From: Candidatus Poribacteria bacterium
GTDB taxonomy: Bacteria; Poribacteria; WGA-4E; WGA-3G
Length of the DNA: 64,000 nt
Assembly: GCA_022822085.1 (NCBI GenBank)
Contig: JAJECK010000025.1
Location: 27,567-91,566 of the forward strand
Reading direction: 5' to 3'
Shown: positions 54,165 through 63,070 of the stretch, piece after piece
Layout: each line of letters starts with the position of its first letter
How positions within the stretch are numbered: the first letter of the stretch is position 1
Made by a program: the position numbers and the translations under genes
The notes under the pieces: model-generated
What the model was told of the DNA's origin: nothing
Databases searched by the model: none
What the model saw: only the letters and a program-made list of their open reading frames with translations

Positions 54165-54884
54165 CTAATCAGCAGCTTCTACTTCTTCTGTTTCATCTTT
54201 TCCATACATCTCTTGCTTATCAAATTCAAATATTAAATCGTTGCGGTCAAAACTTGAGTATTCAATCCCTTCAAGCGTATCTTTCATAGTAAGGCATTCT
54301 GTCGGGCAAACTTCCGTGCAAAGTCCACAATACATACAGAGGGACATATCAATATCAAACTGATCCAGATAGAATACAACGGGATTTCGCGTAACAACAC
54401 GAGAGGCCTCTCCTCCGGGAATTGTTTGAGTTCTGTTCTCATCACCTGACTCTTCAAGTCGGTCAATCACTTCCTGTGGTCCTTGGCGAGAAGTGGTATT
54501 TGTAAGCGTAATTGGTTCATCCAGATTTAATTTCTTATCGCTGCCCTCAATGAGACCGATGATTTCACGACCATCCTTGAGATGCACAACGTTCATGCTA
54601 TCCCAGAGTTGCTCACCTTTTGGGAGTTTCGTGCCTTCAATTGTGATGCAATCCACAGGACAGATCATCTCACACTTTTTGCATCCGATGCAGTCCTCAA
54701 TCCGATTGTAGAGTTGACCACGATATCCTTTTGGTATTTCCCGGACATTCTGTTTTTTTTCAAAATCGTGTTCGTAGGGATATTGGTGCGTCACATTCGG
54801 TTCAAAGAACTGCCGTATTGTAATTCGCATGCCAACGAGAACAGTATAAACACCTTTGTAAATGTTGCGTATGTATTTATCCAT
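54165..54884 (-). CDS. nuoI: NADH-quinone oxidoreductase subunit I with a large insertion
   Basis: This peripheral-arm subunit carries clusters N6a and N6b. Both ligand sets are complete: Cys65, 68, 71, 75 (CIGCKKCEMICP) and Cys183, 186, 189, 193 (CMYCGLCTEVCP). The two sets are 108 residues apart, about 80 more than in E. coli NuoI. The inserted part runs about 88-172 and includes VVHLKDGREIIGLIEGSD, which has a small beta-barrel look, then an acidic linker. Total length 239 instead of about 160-180. Confidence 0.93.
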   Translation of the reverse strand: MDKYIRNIYKGVYTVLVGMRITIRQFFEPNVTHQYPYEHDFEKKQNVREIPKGYRGQLYNRIEDCIGCKKCEMICPVDCITIEGTKLPKGEQLWDSMNVVHLKDGREIIGLIEGSDKKLNLDEPITLTNTTSRQGPQEVIDRLEESGDENRTQTIPGGEASRVVTRNPVVFYLDQFDIDMSLCMYCGLCTEVCPTECLTMKDTLEGIEYSSFDRNDLIFEFDKQEMYGKDETEEVEAAD

Positions 54885-54935
54885 AACGAACGTTCCTTTG
54901 TAGGTATATAGTTTTTCTATAACTAAAGCTGTTAA

Positions 54936-55226
54936 CTACCAACTTTCACCCAATAGAAATGCAAGAACAATTAGGAATGCCGCACTACAAAATCCACAGC
55001 CAAACATGTATAGCGGTTTACCTTTTTCCTGAACGAAATATGAAATTAAGCAGACGATCACCATCAATCCGGTTGTAATTAGGGCCTTTTTGTCTTTATC
55101 CAAACCAATAGACTTACCGAAGAATGTTACGAAAAGAACTACCAACAATAAAAAAAGTTCGGCAAGTGCCAGTTGAAGTTTGTGCTCCGTTTTTACAGCA
55201 TTCCAAACAATTTTTGCCGTGTTCAT
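54936..55226 (-). CDS. Small membrane protein inside the nuo operon
   Basis: The 96-residue product has three likely membrane helices (about 16-38, 48-66, 72-92) and basic ends, with one cysteine pair (FGCGFC). It has an AGGAGAA ribosome site and lies between nuoH and nuoI on the same strand. I do not recognise it as a known complex I subunit; it may be an accessory or assembly protein. Confidence 0.7.
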   Translation of the reverse strand: MNTAKIVWNAVKTEHKLQLALAELFLLLVVLFVTFFGKSIGLDKDKKALITTGLMVIVCLISYFVQEKGKPLYMFGCGFCSAAFLIVLAFLLGESW

Positions 55227-55294
55227 AATTTTCTCCTGAATTTGTTAGTAATATTTATTCATAAGAACTAATGTATTTATTGTTGATTCCACTT

Positions 55295-56536
55295 TCAAGC
55301 TGAACTTGGTTGTGGTTCAGGTTTTCGTGCAAGATTCCTTCCAGCAACGGCATAAGCACTGATTAGCCCCACATAGATTATCACACAACTGATACCGATA
55401 CTCCAAACATCATCTGTGTCAAAAATCAGTCCCCAGATTCCTGTGCCAAATATATTAAAGAATGAAATCGGGATAAAGTACTTCCAGCACAGATTCATAA
55501 GTTGATCCACACGCAGACGGGGCAATGTCCATCTCAACCACATCATAATAAAGACAAGTCCTAATGATTTGATTATAAATCCTGGTAGACCTCCAAGAAA
55601 ATCGTATCCCGGTAATATACCTTCATATCCACCGAGGAACAGTGTTACGCCGATTGCACTTACTGCAAACATATTTGCATATTCAGCAATAAAGAAGAGG
55701 GCAAAACGCATCCCACTATATTCGGTATGAAACCCTGCAACGATCTCAGACTCTGCTTCTGGCAGATCAAATGGTGTTCGGTTAACCTCAGCAATAGCAG
55801 ATATAAAGAAGATAAAGAATGCAATAAAGGTAAAAGGTGACCGAAATATGAGCCAAGTGAAAATTCCACCATCCTGGCTTGCCACAATCTCTTTCATGCT
55901 CAAACTTCCTACGAGCATCACAATAGTTAGGATGGAAAGACCGAGAGGTATTTCATAACTGACAATCTGTGCAGCAGAACGCAATGAACCTAACAGCGAC
56001 CATTTACTATTTGATGACCAGCCAGCCATAATTACACCCATGACAATCACGGAAGATATTGCCATGATATAGAAGATACCGATATTAAATTCGCTTACCA
56101 GGATGTCTTGGCCAAACGGAATCGCTGCGAATACTGCAAAAGAACAAGCAAATATCACATAAGGAGCAAGCATGAAAAGAATTTTATCACCTTGTGGTGG
56201 AATATAATCCTCTTTGAAGATGAGTTTTACACCATCTGCCAAGGTTTGCAGAGTGCCCCAGGGACCAACGCGCATCGGACCGGTGCGATTCTGAAAACGG
56301 GCAGCGACTTTTCGTTCTGCAAGCACTAATACCAAGGGGAGTAAGGGGACGACAGCAACAAAAATGCCCGCACAGACTAACATGACGAGAATCGTACCTA
56401 CTTCCACTGGTAAATGTCCCGCCACCGCTTCCGGTAATCGTGGCATGACAACGTTTTGGAAGAAATCTTTTGCCCAGTTGGAACTGTCTTGCAGATTTAT
56501 ATTTTCAATGAATCCTTCAAAAAAGAAATCTAACAT
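55295..56536 (-). CDS. nuoH: NADH-quinone oxidoreductase subunit H
   Basis: This 413-residue quinone-site membrane subunit has the motif RTGPMRVGPWGTLQTLADGVKL (near 83-104, split as RTGPMRVGPWG and LADGVKL) and the acidic loop AEVNRTPFDLPEAESEIVAG near 240. An N-terminal soluble stretch of about 50 residues is longer than in E. coli. It follows nuoD by 27 bases. Confidence 0.95.
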   Translation of the reverse strand: MLDFFFEGFIENINLQDSSNWAKDFFQNVVMPRLPEAVAGHLPVEVGTILVMLVCAGIFVAVVPLLPLVLVLAERKVAARFQNRTGPMRVGPWGTLQTLADGVKLIFKEDYIPPQGDKILFMLAPYVIFACSFAVFAAIPFGQDILVSEFNIGIFYIMAISSVIVMGVIMAGWSSNSKWSLLGSLRSAAQIVSYEIPLGLSILTIVMLVGSLSMKEIVASQDGGIFTWLIFRSPFTFIAFFIFFISAIAEVNRTPFDLPEAESEIVAGFHTEYSGMRFALFFIAEYANMFAVSAIGVTLFLGGYEGILPGYDFLGGLPGFIIKSLGLVFIMMWLRWTLPRLRVDQLMNLCWKYFIPISFFNIFGTGIWGLIFDTDDVWSIGISCVIIYVGLISAYAVAGRNLARKPEPQPSSA

Positions 56537-56563
56537 TTAATCTCCTAACCAGTTGACAGTGGA

Positions 56564-57769
56564 TTACCGATCAACTTCCCCCATGACAATATCAATACTT
56601 CCAATAATTGCAATAATATCTGCGACCATCAAACCACGACTTAGTTCTTGTAGTGCACTCAACGCACTGAAACAGGGGGAACGTCCTTTAACACGTACTG
56701 GTTTCGGTGTGCCATCACTGACAATATAAAATCCGAGTTCTCCACGAGGTGCTTCACTACGAAAATAAATCTCACCTTGTGGTGGACGGACTGCCTTCAA
56801 ATCTGCCATGACCGGCCCATCAGGGAGTCCCTCCGCTAAAATTTGTCGGACTATCTTTACGGATTCCTTCATTTCATCCATACGCACTTTGTATCGACTC
56901 CAACAGTCGCCAACAACAGCCCCTAACTCTGGAATATCTTTGGCGACAGGCACATCAAACTCAAAGCGATCATAGATAGAATACGGTTCGTCTCGTCGTA
57001 AATCCCAATCTACACCTGAACCACGAAGATTTGGACCTGTCGCGCCGTAACTAATCGCCATTTCTGCTGGCATGACAGCGACACCCATAGTTCGTTCAGA
57101 GAAAATGCTGTTTGATGTCAATAGGTCGTTATATTCATCAATCTTCGGTTCAAAGTAATCAAGAAATTCTTCAATTTCATCCAAATAATTCTGTTCTGCT
57201 ACAGAACCGGGTTCAAGCGGTATGATTTCGGAGACACCACCGATGCGAATATAGTTATAGGTGAGACGTGCCCCACAGACCTTCTCAAAAAGCAGGAGTA
57301 GACGTTCCCGATCGCGAAAAGCATAGAGAAACGGTGTGAACGCCCCGATATCCATACCATAAGTGCCAAAAGAGAGTAAATGACTCGCTATTCGATTTAA
57401 TTCACAGATTAACACACGCAAATATTCTGCGCGTTCCGGCACTTCAAAATCCTTTGTTTCATCCGCTTCAAGTAATTTCTCAACGGCAAGACAAAACCCC
57501 CAATTCTGATTCATCGCAGCAACGTAATCCATACGATCTGTAAATGGTATGATCTGAGGATAAGAAAGGTTTTCGGAGTGTTTCTCAAAACAACGGTGTA
57601 GATACCCGATATGTGGAATCGCTTCCCGCACTATCTCACCGTCCAACCGCAATTCCAGCCGTAACACACCGTGTGTGCTGGGATGCTGAGGTCCCATATT
57701 GACTATCATTTCATCAGTGAACGGTTTTAATTCTATGATTCTTGATTCTGTTTGTTGTGTACTTTCCAT
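56564..57769 (-). CDS. nuoD: NADH-quinone oxidoreductase subunit D
   Basis: This 401-residue 49-kDa-type subunit forms the quinone chamber with NuoB. The conserved GPQHPSTHGVLRLELRLDGE opens the protein and the C-terminal SIDIVMGEVDR closes it. Separate nuoC and nuoD genes are present, unlike the fused nuoCD of enterobacteria. Confidence 0.96.
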   Translation of the reverse strand: MESTQQTESRIIELKPFTDEMIVNMGPQHPSTHGVLRLELRLDGEIVREAIPHIGYLHRCFEKHSENLSYPQIIPFTDRMDYVAAMNQNWGFCLAVEKLLEADETKDFEVPERAEYLRVLICELNRIASHLLSFGTYGMDIGAFTPFLYAFRDRERLLLLFEKVCGARLTYNYIRIGGVSEIIPLEPGSVAEQNYLDEIEEFLDYFEPKIDEYNDLLTSNSIFSERTMGVAVMPAEMAISYGATGPNLRGSGVDWDLRRDEPYSIYDRFEFDVPVAKDIPELGAVVGDCWSRYKVRMDEMKESVKIVRQILAEGLPDGPVMADLKAVRPPQGEIYFRSEAPRGELGFYIVSDGTPKPVRVKGRSPCFSALSALQELSRGLMVADIIAIIGSIDIVMGEVDR

Positions 57770-57816
57770 AGTGCGGATTATCGGGTTTAATTGATATCTA
57801 TTATTCAGCTTATTGT

Positions 57817-58302
57817 CTAATACGGTACACGCATACCACGATAGAAATCGGGTTCTTGGTAATCTTTACGTAGAGGATATCCTTCCCAGTCATCTGGTAG
57901 TAAGATACGCCTAAGATCGGTATGTCCTTCAAACACAATTCCATATAGGTCATACGTTTCCCGCTCGTGCCAGTCCGCTGTTTTCCAAATATGTGAGACG
58001 GTAGGAAGGTGTGCATCAGTTTTTGGGACGGATGTTTTCAGAACGATACTTTGCCGATGTTGCATAGCGTAAAGATGATAAACAACAGAGAGTTCTTCTT
58101 CTTTAACACCCATATCAACACCACTAAGACACATTAAGGAATCAAACGCCAACGTGTCAGTTTCAGCGAGGTATTGACACACTTCCAAGATGGCTGTAGG
58201 GGCAATCTGAATACATGTATCACCAGCAAGTTCGGTGTCATAACCGAGAACAGATTCACCAAACTTGTCGGATAGGATTTGATGGATTTCTTCTGCGTTC
58301 AC
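57817..58302 (-). CDS. nuoC: NADH-quinone oxidoreductase subunit C
   Basis: This 161-residue 30-kDa-type subunit has the signature ERETYDLYGIVFEGHTDLRR (near 118-137) and LPDDWEGYPLRKDY. The order A-B-C-D is standard. Confidence 0.95.
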   Translation of the reverse strand: MNAEEIHQILSDKFGESVLGYDTELAGDTCIQIAPTAILEVCQYLAETDTLAFDSLMCLSGVDMGVKEEELSVVYHLYAMQHRQSIVLKTSVPKTDAHLPTVSHIWKTADWHERETYDLYGIVFEGHTDLRRILLPDDWEGYPLRKDYQEPDFYRGMRVPY

Positions 58303-58333
58303 GTATTATCTACTCCAGATGAGATAGCGATAT

Positions 58334-58960
58334 TTATGCAGGATTTTCGACGTTTTCGGCTTCAGTTGTTGCTGTATCGTTTTCTGCTTCCACACCTTCT
58401 GCTTTCTCTGCCTTTTCTGCTTTTTCAATTTCGTACCATTCTGTTTTTGTAAAGAGTCTCTTTAAGAAAGGAGCATTAGTGCGTTTTGCAACAGTTTGCG
58501 TTTTGATTTTTTCTTGTAGTTTTAGTAATCCTTCGATGAGTGCTTCAGGACGTGGGGGGCATCCAGGTACATAAACATCCACAGGAATAATCCTGTCAAC
58601 CCCTTTAAGAACGTGGTATCCGTGCTGCCAATAGGGACCGCCGCTTGTCGCGCAGCTGCCCATCGAAATGACATACTTCGGTTCAGGCATCTGTTCATAC
58701 AGTCTTTTAATACGGGTTGCCATTTTGAGTGTTACTGTGCCGGATATTACCATCAAGTCTGATTGTCGGGGAGTTGCGCGTGGCACACCTGCGCCGAACC
58801 TGTCTAAGTCATAGTTGGAAGCAGCTGCCGCCATAAATTCAATTGCGCAACAAGCCAAACCGAATGTCATCGGCCAGAGTGCGGAAGACCGCGCCCAATT
58901 CGCAACAGCATCAACTGAGGTGACAATTACGTTTTTATCTAACTTCTCATCAAGTATCAT
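58334..58960 (-). CDS. nuoB: NADH-quinone oxidoreductase subunit B
   Basis: This 208-residue subunit binds cluster N2. All four ligands are in place: the Cys pair in LACCAIEFM, Cys in GSCATSGG and Cys in [11 protein letters not shown]. The last 40 residues are an acidic Glu/Ala-rich tail absent from most NuoB proteins. The start overlaps nuoA by 11 bases. Confidence 0.96.
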   Translation of the reverse strand: MILDEKLDKNVIVTSVDAVANWARSSALWPMTFGLACCAIEFMAAAASNYDLDRFGAGVPRATPRQSDLMVISGTVTLKMATRIKRLYEQMPEPKYVISMGSCATSGGPYWQHGYHVLKGVDRIIPVDVYVPGCPPRPEALIEGLLKLQEKIKTQTVAKRTNAPFLKRLFTKTEWYEIEKAEKAEKAEGVEAENDTATTEAENVENPA

Positions 58961-59360
58961 AACTTTCCTCTCGCTGTATAGATTGCACCTCTAACTGCGT
59001 AGATCGTATCCATTCAAGATCACCTTTTGCCCACACATAAGCAAGCCCGACTAACAGAATTGCAATAAAGACAAGCATTTCCACAAATGCCAAAATTCCT
59101 ATATCTCTAAATACAACTGCCCACGGCAATAGGAACACAACTTCAACATCAAATATTAAAAAGATGAGTGCAATGACGTAAAAACGGGTGTTGAACTTTA
59201 TCCGTGTGTCGCCAATAGGGTCTTCGCCACATTCATAGGGTATATATTTTTCACCTGAAAATATCTTTGTATGTAGAAGGCGAGAAATTGTGAGATTAAG
59301 GATGACAAACAGACAGCCTACAACTAAAAAAATGAGAACATTGGCGAAATTAAACAGCAT
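58950..59360 (-). CDS. nuoA: NADH-quinone oxidoreductase subunit A
   Basis: This 136-residue membrane subunit has three helices and the loop [20 protein letters not shown] (near 43-62) that joins the arms. It is the first gene of the minus-strand nuo operon; a promoter candidate is at 59412-59441. Confidence 0.95.
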   Translation of the reverse strand: MLFNFANVLIFLVVGCLFVILNLTISRLLHTKIFSGEKYIPYECGEDPIGDTRIKFNTRFYVIALIFLIFDVEVVFLLPWAVVFRDIGILAFVEMLVFIAILLVGLAYVWAKGDLEWIRSTQLEVQSIQREESYDT

Positions 59361-59411
59361 CTACATTCCTACTTCTGAACCTTAGTTACATTATGTCATA
59401 TTTTTGATTAA

Positions 59412-59441
59412 AGTATATCCTAAATTACTTGATATGTGCAA
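59412..59441 (-). promoter_or_regulatory. Promoter candidate for the nuo operon
   Basis: On the minus strand TTGCAC (59436-59441) and TATACT (59412-59417) are 18 bases apart. The -35 box is weaker than the others in this window. The start of nuoA is about 52 bases downstream. Confidence 0.5.
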
Positions 59442-59500
59442 TAAAAAAAAAGGCAACTCACGTGTTTCCGTTATCTAAAAAATGAGAAATAATGTGAATT

Positions 59501-59749
59501 GTCCGTTGGGTTGAGACACGAAACCCATAGGTGTCAACTTAAGAAAAAAGATGATCGATGCCAAGTAGTCCGCGGACGCCGTGTGCCGTTATATCCCAAA
59601 GCATGTAAAGCGAACGGCACGCGGAGCGTGCCTGCTACCTTTAAATCAACGCTAAATTGAAACTTGTGGGGTTGAGACGCGAAACCCAACATGCAATCCA
59701 TAATCTAATGAATAAAGTTGAAAATCGTGCTTCAACCCAACGGACAACA
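59501..59749. repeat. Cluster of repeat A and a GC-rich inverted repeat
   Basis: A half copy of repeat A (59501-59527) and a full copy (59670-59749, arms near 59670-59690 and 59727-59749) frame a second palindrome with CGTGTGCCGT and ACGGCACGCGG arms (about 59578-59625). The outer ends GTCCGTTGGGTTGA and TCAACCCAACGGAC are inverted copies of each other. The 527-base gap between nuoA and the PHP gene is filled mostly by these; no gene is seen. Confidence 0.75.
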
Positions 59750-59887
59750 AATATACAGAACTTACGTTTTAAAAATAACCTGAAGCGAATTTGTTGACAG
59801 TAATGTCCTCATACAATTTATTGTTGCAATATGTCCAAAATTTTGCAATAATCTTATTAGGAATGATAAAGTTTGAAGGAGCACGAA

Positions 59888-60658
59888 ATGATTAGTTGTG
59901 ACTACCATATCCATACACAACTTTCTGGGTGTGCGGACAATGATTTAAGTATTGAAAAAATTATACAACTTCAACAGATACGCGGAACTGAATCAATCGG
60001 AATCACCGATCATGATTACAGTTATCAATCTAAAACAAAGACAATTCAAGAGGCACGGCAATCAATAATAGCTGCAGAACCCACAATTGATGTGCATTTT
60101 GGAGTTGAGGCACAGATGTTGGATTATCAGGTTACCTCAATAAGCATTCGTTTGGCATCATATTTTGATTATGTCCTGATGGCTCCAAATCACTATCATC
60201 TGCGTGGTGTAGCACAACCGAGAAGTTTTCGAGATCCACGACGGGTAGCATTGCATGAAATCTATATGTTTGAGGCAGCAGTTGCCTGCCCTATAACCGA
60301 TGCAATCGTTCACCCATTTTTACTCTCTCCCGATGTTTTTCGGTTTTCTGAAGAGGAAGTGGCAGCATTCGGACAGGAGATGATGCGTAATGTTGAGCAA
60401 AAACGATTAATTTATCAACTGGATTTAGTGTCGCAACGTGGACTGGGAATAGAAATCAGTCCGAAGATGATTCGTTTTAATCAAAGGCATCTTGTTGAAT
60501 TCTATCAACTATGTTTGGAACGTGATGTAAAACTGCTCATTGGGAGTGATGCACATAATACAAAGCAATTGGAAGAACTATCGCTGCTTGAACCAATTTT
60601 GGAAGAATTGGGTATTACGGAGGAACACCTCTGGCATCCAAACGGCACAATTAGTTGA
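59888..60658 (+). CDS. PHP-domain metallo-phosphoesterase
   Basis: The 256-residue protein has the PHP metal motifs in order: HIHT near 8-11, GITDHDY near 42, FGVEAQ near 72, and DAIVHPF plus GSDAHN later. These are histidinol-phosphatase-like metal ligands. ATG 59888 follows GAAGGAG; the TTG at 59873 is in the ribosome site. The gene stands alone, so the substrate is open. Confidence 0.87.
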   Translation: MISCDYHIHTQLSGCADNDLSIEKIIQLQQIRGTESIGITDHDYSYQSKTKTIQEARQSIIAAEPTIDVHFGVEAQMLDYQVTSISIRLASYFDYVLMAPNHYHLRGVAQPRSFRDPRRVALHEIYMFEAAVACPITDAIVHPFLLSPDVFRFSEEEVAAFGQEMMRNVEQKRLIYQLDLVSQRGLGIEISPKMIRFNQRHLVEFYQLCLERDVKLLIGSDAHNTKQLEELSLLEPILEELGITEEHLWHPNGTIS

Positions 60659-60772
60659 GGGATGTACATAATTATTTTGTGCTTCAACACAGACGGTAAC
60701 GGATTTCAACCCTACCGCCATTTGTCCTTGTAGCGCAAACTGTCAGTTTGCTCACTCATAGGCACAATCTAA

Positions 60773-60800
60773 ATGAAGATTAATTTATTAATTCGGTAAT
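60773..60800 (+). repeat. Lone terminal inverted repeat of the IS630-like element
   Basis: These 28 bases are identical to the right end of the IS at 16285-17523 in inverse orientation. TA lies at 60770-60771. No transposase or second end follows, so it is a remnant or a deletion scar. A small hairpin (GCAAACTGTCAGTTTGC) at 60735-60751 precedes it. Confidence 0.8.
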
Positions 60801-60841
60801 TTTTTATCCGTACTAGTGCTGTGTCTACACTAACTTTGTCC

Positions 60842-60915
60842 GTCGGGTAGAGGCACGAAACCCGACATGCAGCCACTTATCATAAAGAAAGTCGGGTTTC
60901 GTGCCTCTACCCGAC
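60842..60915. repeat. Repeat A, perfect palindromic copy
   Basis: Arms 60842-60866 and 60891-60915 are a perfect 25-base inverted repeat with a 24-base loop (ATGCAGCC, then TTATCATA). This is the best preserved copy; those at 350-420 and 59670-59749 differ by a few bases. Confidence 0.9.
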
Positions 60916-60930
60916 CCACAGTATTAGAAT

Positions 60931-60998
60931 GGTCGGGAATCGGAGTTCCCTCGGACCATAAGCAACCCATCGGTCCGAGCGATCTCCGAATCGCGACC
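60931..60998. repeat. Second palindrome, repeat C
   Basis: Arms 60931-60957 and 60972-60998 pair over most of 27 bases around a 14-base loop. It directly follows repeat A and has a different sequence. The remaining gap to the lipoprotein gene has a motif CGTGTGCCTACTACC (near 61128-61143) that resembles the palindrome inside the 59.5 kb cluster. Confidence 0.75.
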
Positions 60999-61152
60999 TT
61001 TACCCGAAACTTTAGATTAGACTATCCACACAGATGGAACGGTACTTCACGAACTTCCTCATTTGTCCAAGTGCGGTTTGTAGTAGCGCAATTCATTATG
61101 CTACTTTAAAATTGTGGACGACACACGGCGTGTGCCTACTACCGAATTCATG

Positions 61153-61899
61153 TTATTCTATAGTAAGAGAAATAGTATTAGATTCAAGTCCAGCCTTCCC
61201 TCGACGTGATTTTAAGGGAAGATAGATGTTCTGTAAATCATCTTTATATTTCTCTTGGATTAATTTAATTTGGTCTTGTATATAACCAATAGCTTCTTTT
61301 TTTACTTCTGGTGTAAACTGTGGGTTAGTACTATTCTGATAATCATAGATCTCGCGTTCCAATTCAATAATTTGCGCATGTTGATCCTGCATAAACTCAT
61401 TATATACCTCTAATTCAATCGTAACTTTCACTGTGTAACTATCGGAGGCAAGTTTATAGAATTCAAGCAGATTATCCAATAAAACTGTCTGTGTTGTTCC
61501 AGCTTTCATATCAAAACCTTGAATAGCTCTGACAGATTTTCCATCCTTATAGAGTGTTTTGAGGGTGTTTTCAATTGGTATCATTTTTCTACTCTTGACA
61601 ACGTTACCAGAACTATCAGTAACGGTAAGTTGCCTGAAAGCGCGAACCATAGCAACACTGGAAAACGGGACAAGCAAATCGAACTTACCATTTTTGATTT
61701 GAAGCTCAAGAGGAATTGGTTCTTGCTCAGAATAGGTTGTTTTTGGCGTTGAAAGTTCCAGAAACGCGAGTGCATTAGGAGTATCCGCTTTAGTTGAGGA
61801 TGTTCCTGGCTCCGTAGGTTGTGTTGTTGTTTGCTGACTTCCAAGACAACCAAATAAGCATAAGATTAGAAATAAATTAAGCAGTATCAATGGTTTCAT
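61153..61899 (-). CDS. Putative lipoprotein of unknown function
   Basis: The 248-residue product has a signal segment ending in a lipobox (LFGC, Cys near 18), a Thr/Pro-rich linker (QTTTQPTEPGTSS) and a mature domain with two beta-rich halves and a C-terminal helical part (EVKKEAIGYIQDQIKLIQEKY). The sequence LSTPKTTYSEQEPIPLELQIKN resembles immunoglobulin-like beta-sandwich openings. I cannot name a family. It is read alone. Confidence 0.7.
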   Translation of the reverse strand: MKPLILLNLFLILCLFGCLGSQQTTTQPTEPGTSSTKADTPNALAFLELSTPKTTYSEQEPIPLELQIKNGKFDLLVPFSSVAMVRAFRQLTVTDSSGNVVKSRKMIPIENTLKTLYKDGKSVRAIQGFDMKAGTTQTVLLDNLLEFYKLASDSYTVKVTIELEVYNEFMQDQHAQIIELEREIYDYQNSTNPQFTPEVKKEAIGYIQDQIKLIQEKYKDDLQNIYLPLKSRRGKAGLESNTISLTIE

Positions 61900-61957
61900 A
61901 ACATATATTCCTTAAAGTGTTCTGTTTTCATAACATGTATTCCTTAAAGTGTTCTGT

Positions 61958-63070
61958 TTACAGTGATTTTAGCGATATACCTAATCCAGAGTGAGTGGAA
62001 AGTTCAATAAAACCGTCTTGTATATGTTCAGGTGGCTCAACAAGAGTACTCCGCCAATCCACCTCCCCCCAAGCATATTCAAGGATACCAAAATTCGGTA
62101 CGCTTGCCATACATTGCACGCTCGCAGCTGTCGCAACAGGACCGCTCGGATTATGAGGTGTTATCTTTACATTCGTTGTTTCCGCCAATGTTGCAATCTT
62201 CTTTAGCCCTAACATACCACCAGCATGTTTTACATCCGGTAAAATATAATCAACGCGACCGTGTTTTAGCAATCTGCCAAATTCAGTCAGTGTGCGAAGC
62301 CGTTCACCTGTTGCAATCGGCATAGAAGTTGACAGGCTAACATGGGCAACCGCATCAAGGTCATTCAAAGGGACAGGATCTTCAATCCAAAATAGGTTGA
62401 GATCATCCAATTCTTTAGCCGTTTGTATGATAAGCCCAGGATTAAACCGACTGTGGCAATCTACTAATAGATCAATTTCTGATCCGATAGTTGCGCGGAT
62501 CGCACGAATACGGTCAATACCTTCTTGTATTGCAGCTGAAATTGTGCCCTTAGATATATCTGAAATCGAAACCCCATCAAAAGGGGCACATTTTATTGCT
62601 GTGAATCCTTCAGCAACTGCTTTCTCGGCATTTCGTGCGAAGCCTTGTGGACTCCGATCTACCGTTGCCCGGTTTATATTCGCATATAGTCTAATACGGT
62701 TTCTGAACTTTCCACCTAAGAGATGATAACTCGGAACATCTAAAGCCTTACCTGCTAAATCGCACATCGCTTGTTCAATTCCGCTAATCGCTGTATGATA
62801 GGCATGCCCTTCACTCTCACGGAAAAAGCGGTGCCGAAACGCCTCAAGATCAAACACATTACATCCCTTGAGGGCAGGTCCAAGGGATTGGATTAACTGT
62901 CTAACCTGATCATCTCTTCCGTGGGATGCTTCACCAATGCCGGTTATGCTATCTTCTGCATGAAGCCTAACGAATAGCCAGTTGCCGCGATGGTTGACAT
63001 GTACAATTTCTGTTTCTACAGATTTGATCTTTAGGGTGTGCATCATTCTGGTTAGGATGTTGCTGCCCAT
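61958..63070 (-). CDS. Enolase-superfamily (mandelate racemase/muconate lactonising) enzyme
   Basis: The 370-residue protein has the N-terminal capping domain and a TIM barrel with the superfamily acids: LVDCHSRF, WIEDPVP and TGERL for the metal-binding set. KCAPFD (near 172) supplies a Lys, and the C-terminal DVKHAGG and PHNPSGP motifs follow. This matches sugar-acid dehydratases. The start overlaps the ThuA gene by 19 bases; an in-frame ATG at 63046 is an alternative. With ThuA and the TIM-barrel family here it fits sugar-acid catabolism. Confidence 0.85.
   Translation of the reverse strand: MGSNILTRMMHTLKIKSVETEIVHVNHRGNWLFVRLHAEDSITGIGEASHGRDDQVRQLIQSLGPALKGCNVFDLEAFRHRFFRESEGHAYHTAISGIEQAMCDLAGKALDVPSYHLLGGKFRNRIRLYANINRATVDRSPQGFARNAEKAVAEGFTAIKCAPFDGVSISDISKGTISAAIQEGIDRIRAIRATIGSEIDLLVDCHSRFNPGLIIQTAKELDDLNLFWIEDPVPLNDLDAVAHVSLSTSMPIATGERLRTLTEFGRLLKHGRVDYILPDVKHAGGMLGLKKIATLAETTNVKITPHNPSGPVATAASVQCMASVPNFGILEYAWGEVDWRSTLVEPPEHIQDGFIELSTHSGLGISLKSL

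Noticed and set aside
59794..59817. TTGACA/TACAAT pair upstream of the PHP gene
   Set aside because: The spacer is only 12 bases, too short for a sigma70 promoter.
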